Numbered from the stretch's first letter, positions 49,624-59,264 are shown. The stretch: 64,000 nt of DNA from Caulobacter sp. RHG1 (GCF_013181195.1 NZ_SMZP01000002.1:1-64000); one strand, 5' to 3'. Notes: generated by a model from the letters alone, not told the origin. Numbers and translations: made by a program.

Positions 49624-51885
49624 ATGAACTGGACCAAGATGCCCTTCCCCGCCTCCCACCCCGCTCTTGAGCGGGCTCTCGCCGCTCAGGGTTATGCCGA
49701 GCCCACCCCCGTCCAGGCCGCCGTTCTGGCCGCCGACGCCGCCGAGCGCGACCTGCTGGTCAGCGCCCAGACCGGCTCGGGCAAGACCGTCGCCTTCGGT
49801 CTCGCCGCCGCGCCGACCCTGCTGGGCGAGAACGAAGTCTTCCACCGCGCCGCCGAGCCGCTGTGCCTGGTCATCGCCCCGACCCGCGAACTGGCCATGC
49901 AGGTCAATCGCGAACTGACCTGGCTTTATGCCGAAGCGAAGGCCGTGGTGGTCAACTGCGTCGGCGGCATGGACGCCCGTCGTGAGCAGCGCGCCCTGAA
50001 CTACGGCGCCCACATCGTCGTCGGCACCCCGGGCCGCCTGCGCGACCACATCGAGCGCGGCCACCTGGACCTGTCCAAGCTGCAGGTCGCCGTCCTCGAC
50101 GAGGCCGACGAGATGCTGGACATGGGCTTCCGTGAGGACCTGGAGTTCATCCTCGACGCCGCCTCGCCCGAGCGTCGCACCCTGCTGTTCTCGGCGACCC
50201 TGGCCCGCGACATCGTCGAACTGGCCAAGCGCTATCAGAATGACGCCGTCCGCATCGACACCATCGGCCGCAACGAGCCGCACCGCGACATCGAATATCG
50301 CGCCGTGCGCGTGGCCCCCAATGAGGTCGAGCACGCCGTCGTCAACCTGCTGCGCTTCTTCGAAGCCCCCGGGGCCCTGGTGTTCGCCAACACCCGTGAG
50401 AGCGTCCGTTCGCTACACGCCAAGCTGCGCGAGCGCGGCTTCGCCGTCGTCGGCCTGTCGGGCGAGCTGAGCCAGCGCGAACGCGCCGACGCCCTGCAGG
50501 CCCTGCGCGACGGCCACGCCCGCGTCTGCGTCGCCACCGACGTCGCCGCCCGCGGTCTGGACCTGCCGGACCTGGGCCTGGTCATCCACGCCGAGCTGCC
50601 GATCAACAAAGCCACGCTGCTGCACCGTTCGGGCCGCACCGGCCGCGCCGGCAAGAAGGGCGTCTCGGCCCTGGTCGTCCCCTACACCCGCCGCCGCAAG
50701 GCCGAGCAGCTGCTGTTCGCCGCCGGCGTCGAGGCCGAATGGGGCGGCGCCCCCAGCGCCGACTCGATCCGCGAGAAGGATCAGGAGCGTCTGCTCGAGG
50801 ATCCGATCTTCGCCGAAGCCTCGACCGAGGAAGACATCGCCTTGGCCGAAGCCATGCTGGCCAAGCGCACGCCGGTGGAAATCGCCGCCGCGCTGATCCG
50901 CACTCGCCGCGCCAAGCTGCCGTCGCCGGAAGACATCTATGACGATCCGCGCCACGGCGCCGATCCGGGTCCGCGTTCGCGCGAACCTCGCGAGCCGGGC
51001 GAGCGCTTCGAGCGTCCCGAGCGCGAGCCGCGCGTCAGCATGGACGGCTCGGAGTGGTTCCGCATCAGCGTCGGCCGTCGTGGCAACGCCGATCCGAAGT
51101 GGCTGATCCCGATGATCTGCCGCCTGGGCCATATCACCAAGAAAGACATCGGTTCGATCCGGATCTTCGACTACGACACCAAGTTCGAGATCTCGGCCGA
51201 GGCGGCCACCAAGTTCGGCGCGGCCGCCCAGGCCACGGTGCGCGAGGACGTCTCGATCACCCCGACGACGGCTCCGGCCGCCCGCGAAGCCGGTCCGCGC
51301 CGTGAATATGCGCCGCGTCCGCCGCGTGGTGAGAACGACGGCCCGCGTGAGTACAAGCCGCGCGCGCCGCGTGAAGACGCCCCTCGTGCGCCCCGCGCCA
51401 ACGCTCCGGGCTCGCGCGACCACACCCCGCGTCCGGCCGCCTATGGCGACGACGGCTTCAGCAACGCCAAGCCATACGGCCGCGGCGAAGAGCCCAAGGG
51501 CGACTACAAGCCCCGCCGCGCCCCGCGCGACAACGACGCGCCGCGTGACTTCAAGCGCGACAACGACGCCCCGCGCCCCTACTCGCCGCAGGACAGCGAA
51601 GGCGCTCCCAAGCGCGCCTTCAAGCCGCGCCACGAGGCCGGCGCTGAGGCTCCCCGTGAGTTCAAGCCCCGCGCGCCGCGTGCGGACGGCGATTTCGCCA
51701 AGAAGCCGTTCAAGAAGGCCTTCAGCGACAATGCCGCCGGCCCCAAGCCCTACGCCAAGCCGTATGCCGGCAAGCGCGACGGCGACGGCCCCGCCAAGCC
51801 GTTCAAGGGCCCAAAGCCCTTCAAGAAAAGCTTCGACGCCAAGCCCGGCGCCAAGCCGGCCGGTAAGCCGTTTAAGAAGAAGTAG
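49624..51885 (+). CDS. DEAD-box RNA helicase with DbpA-like domain and long basic tail
   Basis: A 753-residue helicase. The core, about residues 1-370, has the Q-motif region PTPVQAAVL, AQTGSGKT (motif I), PTRELA (Ia), VLDEADEML (II), FSATL (III), then ATDVAARGLDLP (V) and HRSGRTGRAG (VI). A DbpA-type RNA-binding segment follows near 480-540 (WFRISVGRRGNADPKWLIPMICRLGHI). The last 190 residues are low-complexity and rich in Arg, Pro, Lys and Asp with repeated RAPR and FK motifs, so probably disordered. The ATG at 49624 lacks a clear ribosome-binding site; ATG at 49639 is an alternative. Homologues assist ribosome assembly and mRNA decay, often in the cold. Confidence 0.92.
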   Translation: MNWTKMPFPASHPALERALAAQGYAEPTPVQAAVLAADAAERDLLVSAQTGSGKTVAFGLAAAPTLLGENEVFHRAAEPLCLVIAPTRELAMQVNRELTWLYAEAKAVVVNCVGGMDARREQRALNYGAHIVVGTPGRLRDHIERGHLDLSKLQVAVLDEADEMLDMGFREDLEFILDAASPERRTLLFSATLARDIVELAKRYQNDAVRIDTIGRNEPHRDIEYRAVRVAPNEVEHAVVNLLRFFEAPGALVFANTRESVRSLHAKLRERGFAVVGLSGELSQRERADALQALRDGHARVCVATDVAARGLDLPDLGLVIHAELPINKATLLHRSGRTGRAGKKGVSALVVPYTRRRKAEQLLFAAGVEAEWGGAPSADSIREKDQERLLEDPIFAEASTEEDIALAEAMLAKRTPVEIAAALIRTRRAKLPSPEDIYDDPRHGADPGPRSREPREPGERFERPEREPRVSMDGSEWFRISVGRRGNADPKWLIPMICRLGHITKKDIGSIRIFDYDTKFEISAEAATKFGAAAQATVREDVSITPTTAPAAREAGPRREYAPRPPRGENDGPREYKPRAPREDAPRAPRANAPGSRDHTPRPAAYGDDGFSNAKPYGRGEEPKGDYKPRRAPRDNDAPRDFKRDNDAPRPYSPQDSEGAPKRAFKPRHEAGAEAPREFKPRAPRADGDFAKKPFKKAFSDNAAGPKPYAKPYAGKRDGDGPAKPFKGPKPFKKSFDAKPGAKPAGKPFKKK

Positions 51886-51891
51886 ATGATG

Positions 51892-51926
51892 AAAGCCTCT
51901 CCCGCCCGGGAGAGGCTTTTTTCTTT
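51892..51926 (+). terminator. Intrinsic terminator after the helicase
   Basis: AGCCTCTCCCG-GCC-like stem (51894-51904 with 51907-51917) is followed by TTTTTTCTTT. It sits between the convergent helicase and flavoprotein genes. Confidence 0.88.
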
Positions 51927-51937
51927 AGGCGCGCCGT

Positions 51938-53119
51938 TCAGACGCTCTGGCCGGCCGACCAGCCCGACGCCCAGGCCCACTGGAAGTTATAGCCGCCCAG
52001 CCAGCCGGTGACGTCGACCACCTCGCCGATGAAGTAGAGTCCCGGGACCGCCTTGGCTTCCAGGGTGCGGGAGTCCAGCGCATCGGTGTCGACCCCGCCC
52101 AGCGTCACTTCCGCGGTGCGATAGCCTTCCGAGCCCACCGGCTTGAACGTCCAGGCGTTGACCGCGCCGGCCAGGGCGCCCAGCACCTTGTCCGAACAGT
52201 CGGCGATGTTGCCTTTGCCGGCGGCCTCTTCGTCGGCGATGATCTGCGCCACGCGCTTGGGCAGCAGGGTCGCCAGCACCGTCGCCACCGCCTGGCGCGG
52301 CGTGGCCGTGCGGGCGGCCTTCAGCTTGGCCAGGGCGTCGACGCCCGGCGCCATGTCGACCCGGATCTCGTCGCCCTCGCGCCAATAGGACGAGATCTGC
52401 AGGATCGACGGCCCCGAAAGGCCGCGATGGGTGAACAGCATGCCTTCCTGGAACTTGGTCTTGCCACGGCTGACCACGGCGTCCAGCGCCACGCCCGACA
52501 GCGGGACGAGTCGCGCCAGCATGCCGGCCTCGAAGGTCAGCGGCACCAGGGCCGGACGGGTCTCGATGATGTTCAACCCGAACTGCTTGGCGATATCGTA
52601 GCCCAGGCCCGTCGCGCCCATCTTCGGGATCGACTTGCCGCCGCTGGCCACCACCAGCGAGGCGCACCGCACCGCACCGGACGACAGCGTCACGTCGTAG
52701 CCGGCGTCGGCCTTGGTCACGCTCTGCACGACCGTCTCCAGCCGCAGCTTGACGCCGGCGGCCTTCATCTCGGTCAGCAGCATGTCGATGATCTGCTTGG
52801 CCGAGCCGTCGCAGAAGAGCTGCCCCAGCGTCTTCTCGTGATAGGCGATGCCGTAGCGCTCAACCAAGGCGATGAAGTCCTTCGGCCGGTATCGGCGCAG
52901 AGCCGACAGGGCGAACTTCGGGTTGGCCGACAGGAAGTTATGGATGCTGGCGCCGGTGTTGGTGAAGTTGCACCGCCCGCCGCCGCTGATGCGGATCTTC
53001 TCGCCCGGCGCCTTGGCATGGTCGACGACCAGCACCGAGCGGCCGCGCTTGCCCGCCTCGATGGCGCACATCATGCCGGCCGCGCCCGCGCCGATCACCA
53101 GAACGTCGTAGTTTTCCAA
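51938..53119 (-). CDS. HI0933/YhiN-family FAD-dependent oxidoreductase
   Basis: A 393-residue flavoprotein of the NAD(P)/FAD-dependent type. The dinucleotide-binding GAGAAGMMCAIEAGKRG begins near residue 11, with RISGGGRCNFTNTG following near 48, both hallmarks of HI0933-like proteins. VVASGGKSIPKMGATGLGYDIAKQFG is in the middle and the GEVVDVTGWLGGYNFQWAWASG FAD-binding end is near the C terminus. The physiological substrate of the family is not settled. It is convergent with the helicase gene, sharing its terminator. Confidence 0.92.
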   Translation of the reverse strand: MENYDVLVIGAGAAGMMCAIEAGKRGRSVLVVDHAKAPGEKIRISGGGRCNFTNTGASIHNFLSANPKFALSALRRYRPKDFIALVERYGIAYHEKTLGQLFCDGSAKQIIDMLLTEMKAAGVKLRLETVVQSVTKADAGYDVTLSSGAVRCASLVVASGGKSIPKMGATGLGYDIAKQFGLNIIETRPALVPLTFEAGMLARLVPLSGVALDAVVSRGKTKFQEGMLFTHRGLSGPSILQISSYWREGDEIRVDMAPGVDALAKLKAARTATPRQAVATVLATLLPKRVAQIIADEEAAGKGNIADCSDKVLGALAGAVNAWTFKPVGSEGYRTAEVTLGGVDTDALDSRTLEAKAVPGLYFIGEVVDVTGWLGGYNFQWAWASGWSAGQSV

Positions 53120-53174
53120 GGTCTTCCCATCACTTGCCCGGTCCCGTTCGAGCCGAGCAAGCGCCGGAAGTCAA

Positions 53175-55010
53175 TCAGCCCACGCGGCGATGGCCCGGAC
53201 GCGAGGCGATCTGGGGCCTCGCCGCCTGACTGACCTCGAAGCGGCCGATCATCCGCGTCAGGCCGGCGATCTCGCCCTTCAGGGCGTGGCTGACGGCGGT
53301 GGACTGCTCGACCATGGCCGCGTTCTGCTGCACGCCCTGGTCCATCTGGTTGACGGCGGTGTTGACCTCGTTGAGGCCCCGCGCCTGCTCACTGGCCGAG
53401 CTGGCCAGCTCCGAGACCAAGGCGTCGATCTCGCCGACCTTCAGCACGATGCCGTCCAGGGCCTCGCCGGTCTGGCCGACCAGCCGCACGCCCTCGTCGA
53501 CCTGCTGGGTCGAGGCGGCGATCAGGCTCTTGATCTCGCGCGCCGCGTCGGCCGAGCGCTGGGCCAGGGCCCGCACCTCTTGGGCGACGACCGCGAAGCC
53601 CTTGCCGCTGTCACCGGCGCGCGCGGCCTCGACGCCGGCGTTCAGGGCCAGGAGGTTGGTCTGAAAGGCGATCTCGTCGATCACGCCGACGATGTTGCTG
53701 ATCTGAGCCGAAGACTGCTCGATGCCGGTCATGGCCGCCACCGCGCCACGCACCACGCGGCCGGAGGTCTCGGCGTCGGCGCGGGTGGCGGTGACCACGC
53801 GGCTGGCCTCGCCGGCCCCTTGCGAGGCGCGGCGCACGGTGGCGGTGATCTCGTCCAGGGCCGCGGCGGTCTCTTCCAGGCTGGCGGCCTGCTGCTCGCT
53901 GCGGCGGGCGGTGTTGTCGGCGGCGGCGGCGATCTCGTCGGCGCTGGAGCCCACCGCCCCGACCACGGCGACGATGCCGCCCATGGCTTCGTCCAGCTGG
54001 GCGATGGCGGCGTTGAAGTCGGTCCGCACAGCCTCATAGGCCGAGGGGAAGGCGTCGGTGACCCGCACGGTCAGGTCGCCGTTCGACAGCCGCGACAACG
54101 CATTGGCCAGCCGCTCCATGACGAAGACCTGCTCGCGCGCGGCGGCGGAGGTCACGGCCTCGCTGCGGGCCCGTTCGCTGTCGGACGCAGCGCTGACCCG
54201 GGCCTGCTCGGCCTGGGCCGTGCGCAGAGCCACGGCGTTGTCCTTGAACACCTGGACGGCGCGGGCCATCAGCCCGACCTCGTCCTGACGCCCTGCCCCG
54301 ACGACCGAAACGTCCAGCTGGCCGTCGGCGAGGCCTGTCATAGTCCGCGACAGCGATCGCACCGGCCGCGAGATCTTGAACGACCCGATATAGAGCGCAA
54401 AGCCCATGCCGCAGGCGGCCGCCCCCAGGCCAAACAGCAGGGTCAGCCAAGAGCCGGCCTTTGCCGACTGGCTGGCGCTCTCGACCATGGCGGCGGTGTC
54501 CTTGTTGTAGACATCGCCCCAGGCCTTGCCCTCCTTGGCCAGGCCGTCGATGGCCGGGTCCAGCCGCGCCAGCACGCCCGCCGCGCCGGCGTCGTCGTTC
54601 TTCAGCCCTAGGTCGGCGGCAGAACGGGCGTCGGCATAGGCCGCGTCCAGCTTGGTCTTGATGCCGGCGGTGTACTCGGCGGTCGAGGGATCGACGGCAG
54701 TGATCTTGTCCAGGCTCTCGGCGCCCTCGGCATAGACCTTGTCCAGCTCCTTCGACGCCGCGCTGGCCTGGTCGGAGGCGCCGTCATAGGTCACCACCCT
54801 GTGGGCCGCGTAGCCCATCATGCTGATCCGACGCAGGAAGCGGGCCGACTGGATCTCGGCCGGCGAGCGCTGGGAGACCAGCACCTCCGTCGCCGCATCC
54901 GCGCGCTTCTGCTGCCAGACGCCGAGGCCCGCGCAGGCGACGGTCGCGATCGCCAGCACGGCGGCCGGCAACAGAACCTTGGACGAGATCTTCAGATCGT
55001 CGAGCTTCAT
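53175..55010 (-). CDS. Transmembrane methyl-accepting chemotaxis protein
   Basis: A 611-residue chemoreceptor. An N-terminal membrane helix (about 12-30) is followed by a helical ligand-binding region of about 150 residues, a second membrane helix near 190-210, HAMP, a second HAMP-like linker region, and the signalling domain with [15 protein letters not shown] at its tip. The C terminus has no NWETF-type tether, unlike the receptor at 1023. The ligand is unknown. It is divergent from the Hsp70-like gene, with about 180 bases between them. Confidence 0.92.
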   Translation of the reverse strand: MKLDDLKISSKVLLPAAVLAIATVACAGLGVWQQKRADAATEVLVSQRSPAEIQSARFLRRISMMGYAAHRVVTYDGASDQASAASKELDKVYAEGAESLDKITAVDPSTAEYTAGIKTKLDAAYADARSAADLGLKNDDAGAAGVLARLDPAIDGLAKEGKAWGDVYNKDTAAMVESASQSAKAGSWLTLLFGLGAAACGMGFALYIGSFKISRPVRSLSRTMTGLADGQLDVSVVGAGRQDEVGLMARAVQVFKDNAVALRTAQAEQARVSAASDSERARSEAVTSAAAREQVFVMERLANALSRLSNGDLTVRVTDAFPSAYEAVRTDFNAAIAQLDEAMGGIVAVVGAVGSSADEIAAAADNTARRSEQQAASLEETAAALDEITATVRRASQGAGEASRVVTATRADAETSGRVVRGAVAAMTGIEQSSAQISNIVGVIDEIAFQTNLLALNAGVEAARAGDSGKGFAVVAQEVRALAQRSADAAREIKSLIAASTQQVDEGVRLVGQTGEALDGIVLKVGEIDALVSELASSASEQARGLNEVNTAVNQMDQGVQQNAAMVEQSTAVSHALKGEIAGLTRMIGRFEVSQAARPQIASRPGHRRVG

Positions 55011-55194
55011 CGCCGTACTCCCCCTGCACCCTAGACCCGGAGAAACCGGTGTCAGGTCGAATCGTGTTCGCCGACCGTTGACGCGAAGGGTCCAGCCGGG
55101 ACGGTAAATGCGGCCTTAAGGCGCTCGTCACTTGACCTTCGTCAGAGAGACGGTACGACGCTCGCCCCTCCTCCCCAGAATGATCGAGCCCGCA

Positions 55195-56520
55195 ATGACG
55201 GCCACCCTTATGCCGTCGACCATCGGCGTCGACTTCGGCACCACCAACACTGTCGTGTCGCTGACCTTCGGCGACGACGCCGCCAAGCTGGTCCGCTTCC
55301 AGCTGGACAACCGCGACCTGTTCGCCTTCCGCTCGGCGCTCAGCTTCCACAGCGTCCAGGGCGAGGGCGGCGGGGTCAACGAACGCGTCGTCGAGGCCGG
55401 CCCGTGGGCCATCGAGTCGTATCTGGAAGATCCGCTGGAGACGCGGTTCATCCAGTCGTTCAAGACCTTCGCGGCCTCCCAGGCCTTCACCGAGACCCGC
55501 ATCCTCAACAAGCGCTACCTGTTCGAGGACCTGCTGGCCGCTTTCCTGCTGCGCCTGAAGGACCACGCCGCCGGCCAGCTGGACGCCCTGCCCCCGCGCA
55601 TCATCGTCGGCCGCCCGGTGACCTTCGCCGGCTCCTCGCCCAACGAGGGCCTGGCCCTCTCCCGCTACGAGGAAGCCTTCAAGCGCCTGGGCTTTTCCGA
55701 CATTCGCTACGCCTACGAGCCCGTCGGCGCAGCCTTCTTCTTCGCCCGCCAGCTGAAGCAGGACGCCACCGTGCTGGTCGCTGACTTCGGCGGCGGCACC
55801 TCGGACTTCTCGCTGGTCCGCTTCGAGCGCGACGCCGACGGCACGCTGCGCTCCACCCCGCTGTCGCGTTCGGGTGTCGGCGTCGCCGGCGACGCCTTCG
55901 ACTACCGGATCATCGACCAGCTGGTCTCGCCGGAGCTGGGCAAGGGCTCGGAGTACCGCTCGTTCTCCAACAGCCTGCCGATCCCACAGCGCTACTACGC
56001 CGCCTTCGCCCGCTGGGACCAACTGGCCCTGCTGCGCGCCTCCAAGGACATGCGCGACATCCGCGCCCTGGAGCGCACCGCCGTCGAGCCCGACAAGATC
56101 GCCGCCCTGATCGAGGTGCTGGACGGCAACCACGGCTACGCCCTCTACCGCTCGGTCTCGGCCCTCAAGGAAGCGCTGTCCAGCCAGACGGAAGCCACCT
56201 TCCGCTTCGAGGCCGGCTCGGTCCACATCGAGAAGCCCGTCCAGCGCACTGAGTTCGAGGCCTGGATCCAGCCCGAACTGACCGCCATCGAGACCGCCGT
56301 CGCCCAGGCCCTGGACAGCGCCGGCCTCACCGAAGCCGGCGTCGACCGCGTCTTCCTTACCGGCGGCAGCTCCTTCGTCCCCGCCGTCCGCGACATCTTC
56401 CTCCGCCGCTTCGGGGCGGAGAAGATCGAGAGCGGCGGCGAGTTCGAGTCGATCGCGTCCGGCCTGGCGCTGATCGGGCGCGAGAAGGATCTGGAGCTGT
56501 GGACGATGCGGGCGGGATGA
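55195..56520 (+). CDS. Hsp70-family chaperone-like protein (YegD type)
   Basis: A 441-residue actin/Hsp70-fold ATPase without a canonical substrate-binding domain. It has GVDFGTTNTVVSL near the start (phosphate 1), VADFGGGTSDFSLVRF (phosphate 2) in the middle, and VFLTGGSSFVPAVRDIF (adenosine) near the end. The size and motif wording match YegD-like proteins, whose role is unknown. ATG at 55195 puts the first strand at residue 9; ATG at 55180 or TTG at 55132 are alternatives, and none has a strong ribosome-binding site. Confidence 0.88.
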   Translation: MTATLMPSTIGVDFGTTNTVVSLTFGDDAAKLVRFQLDNRDLFAFRSALSFHSVQGEGGGVNERVVEAGPWAIESYLEDPLETRFIQSFKTFAASQAFTETRILNKRYLFEDLLAAFLLRLKDHAAGQLDALPPRIIVGRPVTFAGSSPNEGLALSRYEEAFKRLGFSDIRYAYEPVGAAFFFARQLKQDATVLVADFGGGTSDFSLVRFERDADGTLRSTPLSRSGVGVAGDAFDYRIIDQLVSPELGKGSEYRSFSNSLPIPQRYYAAFARWDQLALLRASKDMRDIRALERTAVEPDKIAALIEVLDGNHGYALYRSVSALKEALSSQTEATFRFEAGSVHIEKPVQRTEFEAWIQPELTAIETAVAQALDSAGLTEAGVDRVFLTGGSSFVPAVRDIFLRRFGAEKIESGGEFESIASGLALIGREKDLELWTMRAG

Positions 56521-56583
56521 GGGAGACCTGCCAGGCAGGCTCCCTCGACCGCGTACTGATGGGCGGCGCCAGACTTTGGCGAG

Positions 56584-56910
56584 CTAGGGCGCTTCGGCCC
56601 CAGTCTCGCCTTCGCGAAACTCGTCCGCGCCGATGAAGGCGACACCCTCTTCGTCCAGGACCCACGCGCCCAGGAAGGCGACGTGCGACGGGTCGACCTC
56701 TTCGTCGATCAGATCGCCGTCATAGAGACCCACGGTGCTGAAGTCGAAATCCAGCGACAGCTGATGGGCCATGCCGACCATTTCCTCGGCCATTCGCCGG
56801 GAATAGCCTAGGGCCTCGCTCTCGTTGGAAAAGTCGTCGCTCAGGGTGCTGACTTCCGCCGCATCGCTGCCTTGGGTCGCGGTGGTCGTGACGATGGTGA
56901 AGGCGGGCAT
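56584..56910 (-). CDS. Small acidic hypothetical protein, 108 residues
   Basis: I do not recognise this protein. It is strongly acidic, with a Thr-rich strand at the start (FTIVTTTATQGSD), a helical middle (RRMAEEMVGMAHQL), and a C-terminal segment rich in Asp/Glu. No signal peptide, membrane helix or Cys is seen. The ATG at 56910 follows AGAGACG. The open frame extends upstream into rsgA but the acidic product starts here. It lies 105 bases after rsgA on the same strand. Confidence 0.6.
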   Translation of the reverse strand: MPAFTIVTTTATQGSDAAEVSTLSDDFSNESEALGYSRRMAEEMVGMAHQLSLDFDFSTVGLYDGDLIDEEVDPSHVAFLGAWVLDEEGVAFIGADEFREGETGAEAP

Positions 56911-57014
56911 GGGCGTCTCTCTTGAGTCAGGAAACTCCCACCTAGCCCGCTTTGCCCGTAAGCGAGCGCTAAATCTGCGGGAGCGACTGTTGACCGGTCG
57001 GACCGCCTGTCGGC

Positions 57015-58082
57015 TCAATCCCCGCCTCGCGCATCCTTCTTGCTGGTGCGGTAGGCCTTCTGAAGCTTGGCCAGGCGGCGGCGTTCGGCCTCCTTGGCGA
57101 GGCGTTCGGCCTTGGCTTCGATAGCCGCCAGTTCGGCGCCGAGCTTCTTGAAGTGGGCCCACCGGGCGGGGTCGAGCGCGCCGCTGTCCAGAGCCCCCCG
57201 CACGGCGCAGCCAGGCTCTCCGGTATGGGCGCAGTCGTTGAACTTGCAGGTCTCGATCAAGCGCTCGATGTCGTCGAACACCACGCCCAGGCCTTCCTCG
57301 GCGTCGATCAGGCCCACCTCGCGAATACCAGGCGTGTCGAGGATGAGGCGGCCGCCGGGCAACAGGACAAGCTGGCGATGGCTGGTAGTGTGGCGGCCCT
57401 GGTCATCGGTCTCGCGGATCGCCTGGGTGGCCATGAGATCCTCGCCCAGGAAAGCGTTGACCAGAGTGGACTTGCCGACGCCGGACGAGCCGACCAGCAC
57501 GCAGGTTTCGCCCGGCGCCACCTGGGCCAGCAGGGCGTCCAGACCCTGGCCGCGCCGCGCGGAGACCGTCAGCACCGGGCAGCCGGCCGCCAGAGCGGCG
57601 ATCGCATCGACCTGCCCTTGCTGATCTTCGGCCAGATCGGCTTTCGTCAGCACCACCACGGGTCGCGCCCCGCTCTGCCAGGCGGCGGCGAGGTAGCGTT
57701 CGATCCGGCGCGGATTGAGATCGGCGTTCAGCGAGGTGACCACGAAAGCCACGTCGACATTGGCGGCGACGACCTGAAGGGTCTGGACGCTATCGGCCGC
57801 CCGGCGAACGAAAGCGCTCTGGCGCGGCAAGATGGCGTGAATCGTCGCGGTGTCTTCGACGCCCGGCGACAGCGCCACCCAGTCGCCGACGGCCGGATGA
57901 TCGACTTCCCGCGCTTCGTGAAACAGGCGGCCCGAAGACTTGGCCCGCAACGCCCCCTCGTCGGTCACCACCTCATATCCGTCGCGATGCTGGGCGACGA
58001 CCCGGCCAGGAATATGACCGGCGCGCGCGTGCGGCGCGAAGGCCCTGGTCGCCGCGTCGGACCATCCATACTGCTCGATCAA
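57015..58082 (-). CDS. rsgA: Ribosome small-subunit-dependent GTPase A
   Basis: A circularly permuted GTPase of about 355 residues that checks late 30S assembly. An OB-fold domain comes first, then TKAD (G4), GSSGVGKSTLVNAFLG (G1) and DTPGIREVG (G3) in permuted order, and the zinc knuckle CKFNDCAHTGEPGC with its four metal ligands. A Lys/Arg-rich helix ends it. The start is uncertain: TTG at 58082 (LIEQYGW) matches the family N terminus, while the open frame reaches TTG at 58166. Confidence 0.92.
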   Translation of the reverse strand: MIEQYGWSDAATRAFAPHARAGHIPGRVVAQHRDGYEVVTDEGALRAKSSGRLFHEAREVDHPAVGDWVALSPGVEDTATIHAILPRQSAFVRRAADSVQTLQVVAANVDVAFVVTSLNADLNPRRIERYLAAAWQSGARPVVVLTKADLAEDQQGQVDAIAALAAGCPVLTVSARRGQGLDALLAQVAPGETCVLVGSSGVGKSTLVNAFLGEDLMATQAIRETDDQGRHTTSHRQLVLLPGGRLILDTPGIREVGLIDAEEGLGVVFDDIERLIETCKFNDCAHTGEPGCAVRGALDSGALDPARWAHFKKLGAELAAIEAKAERLAKEAERRRLAKLQKAYRTSKKDARGGD

Positions 58083-58232
58083 GCGCTGACTTTCACATCG
58101 CCAGCGCGCCGTCGCGGTTCGCCTTCTTCCTTTTAGGGCGACGAGCCGACGGCTGCTAGCGACCAATGGGCTGAACGCCTCAGGAGTTGGGGTGTCTGCG
58201 GAACCGCCGGCGACGCCGTGTGCGTCCGCCCC

Positions 58233-59135
58233 CTAGCCTCTCGCCCCCAGCGCCTTGGTCAGGTAGGCCGCCAGCGCCTCCACCCGCGCCGGCCTGGGGC
58301 CGCCCGGCGGCATGACCAGGTGCAGCGCGATCGGGGTCGCAGTCCAGTCGATCAGGACCTCCTCCAGCTGCCCCGCCGCTATGGCCGGGCCGACGATGAA
58401 GTCGGGAAGCACGGCCACGCCGACGCCGGCGATCAATGACGGCACCAGGACGTCGCCGTTGTTGGCGCGGATTACCGATCTCGGGCGGATCGAGGTCTCC
58501 TCGTGGGCGGCGCGCTTGAAGCGCCAGGTCTCGGGCGAGGCCTGATGGCCGTAGGTGACGCCGCGGTGTTCGGCGAGGTTGGCCGGATGCGCAGGGCGGC
58601 CGTGTGCGTCCCAATAGGCTGGCGAGGCCACGACGTGACGCTTCACTGCGCGCAGCCGGCGGGCGACCAGCGAGCTGTCGGGAAGGTCGGCCACGCGCAG
58701 GGCCATGTCGAAGCCCATGCCGACGAGGTCGACGGTGGCGTCCGACAGATGCAGGTCGACCGAGACCTCCGGATAGGCTTCGAAGAACCCGGGCAGCACG
58801 GGACCCAGGGTGGTGATGCCCAGCGACATCGGCACGGCGATCCGCACCACGCCGCGCGGGGCCGACGATTGGTGCGAGGCCTCCTCCTCTGCGGCCTGAG
58901 CCTCGGCCAGCACGCGCGTCGCGCGCTCGACCAGGGACTGGCCGGCGTCGGTCAGGGCCAGGCGGCGCGAGGTGCGGTTGAACAGGCGCGCGCCCAGGCG
59001 CTCCTCCAGCCGGGTAACGGCCTTGGAGACGGTGGCCTTGGACATGGCGAGATCCTCGGCGGCGGCGGCGAACGAGCGCAGCTCCACCACCTTGGCGAAC
59101 ACGGCGAGGCCTTCGAGATCGGGAAGCTTGGACAT
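58233..59135 (-). CDS. LysR-type transcriptional regulator
   Basis: A 300-residue regulator with the N-terminal winged helix-turn-helix (FAKVVELRSFAAAAEDLAMSKATVSKAVTRLEERLGARLF) and a periplasmic-binding-like effector domain. Its wording (RLALTDAG, SLGITTLGPVLPGF, DMALRVADLPDSSLVARRL) places it in the DsdC/GcvA-like or CrgA/YafC group. ATG at 59135 gives a normal LysR length; an in-frame ATG at 59180 would start within the operator. It is divergent from pirin and wrbA genes, probably its targets. Confidence 0.92.
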   Translation of the reverse strand: MSKLPDLEGLAVFAKVVELRSFAAAAEDLAMSKATVSKAVTRLEERLGARLFNRTSRRLALTDAGQSLVERATRVLAEAQAAEEEASHQSSAPRGVVRIAVPMSLGITTLGPVLPGFFEAYPEVSVDLHLSDATVDLVGMGFDMALRVADLPDSSLVARRLRAVKRHVVASPAYWDAHGRPAHPANLAEHRGVTYGHQASPETWRFKRAAHEETSIRPRSVIRANNGDVLVPSLIAGVGVAVLPDFIVGPAIAAGQLEEVLIDWTATPIALHLVMPPGGPRPARVEALAAYLTKALGARG

Positions 59136-59152
59136 GGAAGAAGCGTAGTTTT

Positions 59153-59178
59153 GGAAACGATAGGTTTCAACAGTTTCC
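59153..59178. promoter_or_regulatory. Candidate LysR operator in the divergent promoter
   Basis: GAAAC-GATAG-GTTTC (59154-59168) is a perfect five-base palindrome with a five-base spacer. A second, overlapping repeat GGAAAC-N14-GTTTCC (59153-59178) uses the same left arm. Such nested dyads between a LysR gene and its divergent target are typical of regulator sites. Confidence 0.55.
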
Positions 59179-59264
59179 ATTTAAGAATTTCGGCCGACGC
59201 CTATCTTCTTCCTCAACAGGACGCGCCGACGCGGCGCTCTCTCGAAGACAGAAAGGTTAGAGCC

